This document shows positions 61,115-64,000 of a DNA stretch of 64,000 nt, piece by piece (the stretch's first letter is position 1; every line of letters begins with the position of its first letter). The DNA is from Lotus japonicus. Its lineage: Eukaryota; Streptophyta; Magnoliopsida; Fabales; Fabaceae. The stretch is taken from positions 65,115,984 to 65,179,983 of the forward strand of contig NC_080046.1 in assembly GCF_012489685.1 (NCBI RefSeq), written 5' to 3'. Below the pieces are notes generated by a model. It saw only the letters and a program-made list of their open reading frames with translations, had not been told where the DNA came from and searched no databases. The translations under genes were made by a program, and so were the position numbers.

Positions 61115-61908
61115 TTGAGTTGATCCATATAGCCAATCTCACTTAGTTCAAAATTATTTTTGCTTATGTCTCTACAATAGAGGTGATTGAAAGAAGTTTC
61201 TACGACAAGAATTATAGAATGTGACATGACTTGAACCTAGGACATGTAGACAGTTAATTACTCTACAGTTACACCAGTACACCTAAAATACATGAGCTGA
61301 AGTCTTGTTTGATCCTAAAATGACTAAGAAAATCAAACGGATAGGCATCTTGTTAAAAATGGTACTTTGCCCTACATTTTCAAGAGACTGCCCTAATGTT
61401 TGGTGCTATTTCCTAATTGATACAGTGGCATTCTGTCAGCCATAGATGTGATTGATGACCATACTGTGATTGGGGTAAGTATGCCTGTCCTCAAACATTG
61501 CCATTTGCCAGTTTACTTGGGTGATCTTACACATGCGAAGTCAATTTAAAATTTGTCACACAAACCATTCTACAGTTCTAAGCAATGAAAATCTTCTGCT
61601 TCTGAATGATTGATAAATTATTTAGTCTTTGCCTATTTTCTTATAGATTTTATACTTCATTGGATTCGGATTATTCTGCCTTGAAATATTGGTCGGCATC
61701 TGGGTTATTCAGGTTTGGTTATTCTTTTCAAGGTTTTAACAATTTTTAAAGTGGATGCACCTAGAACTATGAATGCACATAGCCAAAATACATATTCACT
61801 CTTTCTTTGGTTGCATTACAGCAAGTGGGTATGTACTTCCGCGGCAGTGGTAAGGCTGCTGAGATGAAGCGCGAAGCTGCAAGAGGAACATTGAGGGCTG
61901 CTATATGA
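56094..61908 (+). CDS. Secretory carrier-associated membrane protein (SCAMP)
   Basis: This is a tetraspanning protein of post-Golgi and endocytic membranes. Exons 56094-56150, 57499-57564, 58085-58111, 58259-58372, 58520-58582, 59214-59247, 59520-59642, 60334-60396, 60479-60572, 60829-60874, 60954-61021, 61426-61474, 61647-61712 and 61822-61908 give 318 codons. The N-terminus [19 protein letters not shown] carries two NPF motifs, which in SCAMPs bind EH-domain proteins. A coiled-coil follows ([20 protein letters not shown]), then the family signature [18 protein letters not shown]. Four transmembrane segments lie at [58 protein letters not shown] and [18 protein letters not shown]. The cytosolic link [20 protein letters not shown] is highly characteristic. 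The C-terminal tail is short and basic. Length and order are normal for plant SCAMPs. Confidence 0.95.
60593..60778. mobile_element. Possible degraded MITE in a SCAMP intron
   Basis: The right end (GAATAGGCCC|TAA) and the left end (TTA|CATGCATTTGGATG) resemble a decayed Tourist-like element, like the one at 18594. Terminal similarity is weak, and the flanking TTA and TAA do not match exactly. Confidence 0.3.
61041..61112. repeat. Mixed ATAC/CA microsatellite in a SCAMP intron
   Basis: Runs of ATATAC, CA, ATAC and CA repeats follow one another (CATACATACATACATACACA and similar). It lies 20 bases downstream of a splice donor and is likely length-variable between individuals. Confidence 0.85.
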
Positions 61909-63109
61909 TAAATCACCTTGTGATTATGTTTGTATTGATGTTGTATATTACTAGCCACAGAAATTGCGAATTAAAGTATTTTACTGAGGTGATTTTTTTG
62001 AACTGTTTCTCTTGTTTAACATGTTCATGTGGTTTGTTACTTGTTAGTGTATATTATAAGCAGAGAGTTCATCCTCTATACATGTAGTTCATCCTCAATC
62101 CCTTTTTTCCTTGACTTGTAACTAGATCTGAATGTTTGATTATCAAACATTTTTTATTTTACACGCAGATTTCGTTAATGTTTGATTAAACCATATTTGT
62201 TATTTAAAGAAAAATATTAAATGCTGAAAGTTTCAATGAAGTGGAGGATTCTAATTTTGATAGAGACTCACCTCCTAAAACGTTTTACGCTTGGACATTT
62301 AGAAAACGTTTTGCATTTAACATTTGGTGACGGATGAGATCTGGGGTTTGAGGTTGAAGGTTCACATCAATCTCTACTACTTATCTCACTTCTAGTTTAA
62401 TCAAATTTCATGCCAAAACTGCATCCACTTGGGTTTCATTTTGAATACATGAATTTTGGCCTGAAATGAAAGTAGCTGTACCCAACCGTACCGGTCGCAC
62501 TGATAAAAAGTGGTTGTTTAAACCGTTAGGCCGAAAGTTTAATTTCTAGGAGCCATTTGACTATCACCACACCCGAATTGAAATTGCGAGAGTAATTTAG
62601 TACACTAAAAAAGTAGCGCGATAAACTGAGATCTGCCCTTTTTTTTTTATGAAAGAAGGACCGAAAGCCTAAATAAAACAAATTAAACTGAGGATGACTC
62701 TACCTCATATTGCTTGAAATGTAACAGCAGGTAACAATAAACACTATATATCTAAGTATCTTCATATAATAACATATATAATAATCCTCAATAATCCTCT
62801 ATCCATATGATGCAGTGTCTCTCAAGTAATTTTCCACCTATAGATGAAAATTAGAGTACATAATCAAAAGCAACTCCCAAAACAAACCCACCTTCATACC
62901 ATAGAGATGTGTCTACTTTCTGTTTATTTATCTTATACATGACCACAATACTACTAGCAACTACAAGAGAAAACAACTGCAGCTATCATTCATTCATATT
63001 CATATAGAGCATGTTTAACATATAGTAGAAAACCCCGGTGGATAGAAGCAACTTCTTAACCTCACCACGATTTTACTCGTGTATCCAAACATGCATATAA
63101 CTCCTCTTC
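61909..63109. other. Convergent 3' region between SCAMP and the glycine-rich gene
   Basis: This is the SCAMP 3' untranslated region, spacer, and the 3' untranslated region of the minus-strand glycine-rich gene. No gene is seen. A T-rich then GAAAGAAGGACCGAAAGCC stretch near 62640 may be an old LINE or MITE end, but is too short to assign. Confidence 0.5.
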
Positions 63110-63574
63110 TCAACAATAAGCGATGCATTTCTTTTTGCAATCAATGGTGCAGCCACCACCGCCACCACCACCGCCATAGCCCTTGCCGGAGCGGCTGAAA
63201 GAGGAGAAGCACTTAGCAGGGCAAGTCACCTTTTTCTGGAAACAGGGGCCTTTGTCTTTGCACACAACAGTGGATCTCACCACACCATTTTTAGAGCGCC
63301 CTCCACTAGGACTTCCATACCCTCCTCCGTACCCGCCTCCTATGATGCCGTTCCCAAATCCACTTCCAAATCCTGGCATGGTAAACCCACCTCCAGGACC
63401 AAAGAAGCCACCAGCTCCACCACCACCATAGTTGCTTCCATCACCTTGGTTGTTGTTGTTTCTTTTATCCTTCTTTGGCTGAGAAGCTCCAGTGGAATCA
63501 GGTCGGGTTTCCACAGAGGCTGAAGCTATGAGGAGTACAAGGGTGAAAAGGAGAAAGATGGTTACAGGTTTCAT
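63110..63574 (-). CDS. Secreted glycine-rich protein with Cys-rich C-terminus
   Basis: This is a single-exon 154-codon gene. A clear signal peptide (MKPVTIFLLFTLVLLIASAS) precedes a hydrophilic, Lys/Asn-rich start of the mature protein. A Gly-rich central part (GGGGAGGFFGPGGGF; GGGYGGGYGSPSGG) follows, then a C-terminal segment with eight cysteines: VVCKDKGPCFQKKVTCPAKC, a second Gly run, and CTIDCKKKCIAYC. Gly-rich proteins with such Cys-rich ends are known as cell-wall or apoplastic proteins in plants; the exact role is unknown. The antisense strand is open and Pro-rich (63183-63431), but that is the complement of the GGN codons. The ATG is the first one, and the signal peptide begins directly after it. 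Confidence 0.9.
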   Translation of the reverse strand: MKPVTIFLLFTLVLLIASASVETRPDSTGASQPKKDKRNNNNQGDGSNYGGGGAGGFFGPGGGFTMPGFGSGFGNGIIGGGYGGGYGSPSGGRSKNGVVRSTVVCKDKGPCFQKKVTCPAKCFSSFSRSGKGYGGGGGGGGCTIDCKKKCIAYC

Positions 63575-63654
63575 TGTGTTGAGTTAAGTCTAGACTTTTT
63601 TTTCTTTGTGGAGAGACAGGGTTAGTGGAATATGTGATGGTGGTGAGTGAGATG

Positions 63655-63662
63655 TATTTAAA
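63655..63662 (-). promoter_or_regulatory. TATA box of the glycine-rich protein gene
   Basis: TTTAAATA on the minus strand lies about 80 bases upstream of the start codon, the usual spacing for a plant TATA box with a short leader. Confidence 0.55.
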
Positions 63663-64000
63663 TGTGTTAGTGGGAGAAAGTGTCATTTATTGGGAGGGTG
63701 TGGAGGACAGATGGGAGGATTTATGATCTTCTGGTAGGTTGGATGCATTAACTAGACACTTTCTTTTTCTCTTCTCTGTCCTTTTGAGATCAAGCACAAA
63801 TGCAACATGTTGAATTTTTAACGGATATGATAGGATTTAACCAAAGGTGTCGTGTGATAATCGCTAACCTCGTGACTTAGTTATAAGGTTGGTGATTCAA
63901 TCATCGTCCATAGAAATATAACACATTAATCAATTACCCTTTTATGCAAGCATCATCAACGAAAGGATAAATCACTACTATTATCAATCATATCGACAAA
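63663..64000. other. Upstream region of the glycine-rich gene
   Basis: This is promoter-proximal DNA with no further gene, repeat end or clear regulatory word that I can defend. Confidence 0.45.

Noticed and set aside
63183..63431. Plus-strand Pro-rich open frame
   Set aside because: It is the complement of the glycine codons of the secreted glycine-rich protein; it lacks a signal peptide or any conserved motif.
1..64000. CRISPR arrays, bacterial operons, tRNA or rRNA genes
   Set aside because: This is plant nuclear DNA. The only tRNA-related sequence seen is the retrotransposon primer-binding site, and the only regular array is the coding repeat in katanin.

Overview
The window is plant nuclear DNA. 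It is AT-rich, has split genes with GT-AG introns, and carries plant gene families together with many transposable elements. A eudicot is certain from the gene set. A legume is my best guess from the general look of the repeats, but nothing here proves it.

Left to right there are six genes. (1) 163-4476, +: the 3' part of a STRUBBELIG-receptor-family LRR receptor kinase; its 5' end lies outside the window. (2) 12614-28149, +: the katanin p80 (KTN80) WD40 subunit, 18 coding exons and 1038 codons. Its introns hold a 1.5-kb foldback, a MITE and a 4.5-kb rearranged LTR retrotransposon, and its linker exon carries six copies of a 35-residue repeat. (3) 37296-40794, +: a nuclear protein with an N-terminal SANT/MYB-like segment and a bromodomain. 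(4) 48450-53571, +: a DUF707 family type II membrane protein. (5) 56094-61908, +: a secretory carrier-associated membrane protein (SCAMP). (6) 63110-63574, -: a small secreted glycine-rich protein with a Cys-rich C-terminus. Every complete spliced model adds up to an exact multiple of three. The genes have unrelated jobs (receptor signalling, microtubule severing, chromatin reading, Golgi, membrane traffic, cell wall or apoplast). There is no sign of a cluster acting together.

The intergenic DNA is mobile-element rich, and several elements can be bounded to the base. There are three Mutator-like elements with long terminal inverted repeats; one pair shares the same ends and has perfect 9-bp target duplications, and a third carries a captured gene fragment and a nested MITE. 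Two Helitrons are visible (31176-35335 and 44317-44896), both with TC 5' ends, a 3' hairpin and CTAG. There are three LINE 3' relics and a nested foldback at 43156-44094. The most informative structure is 29972-35504. It is a LINE copy with a 12-bp target duplication, a poly(A) tail and an inverted 5' piece, as expected from twin priming, and a 4.16-kb Helitron later landed in it.

Exon coordinates come from reading splice sites and protein continuity by eye. Junctions are good to a few bases but have not been tested against transcripts.
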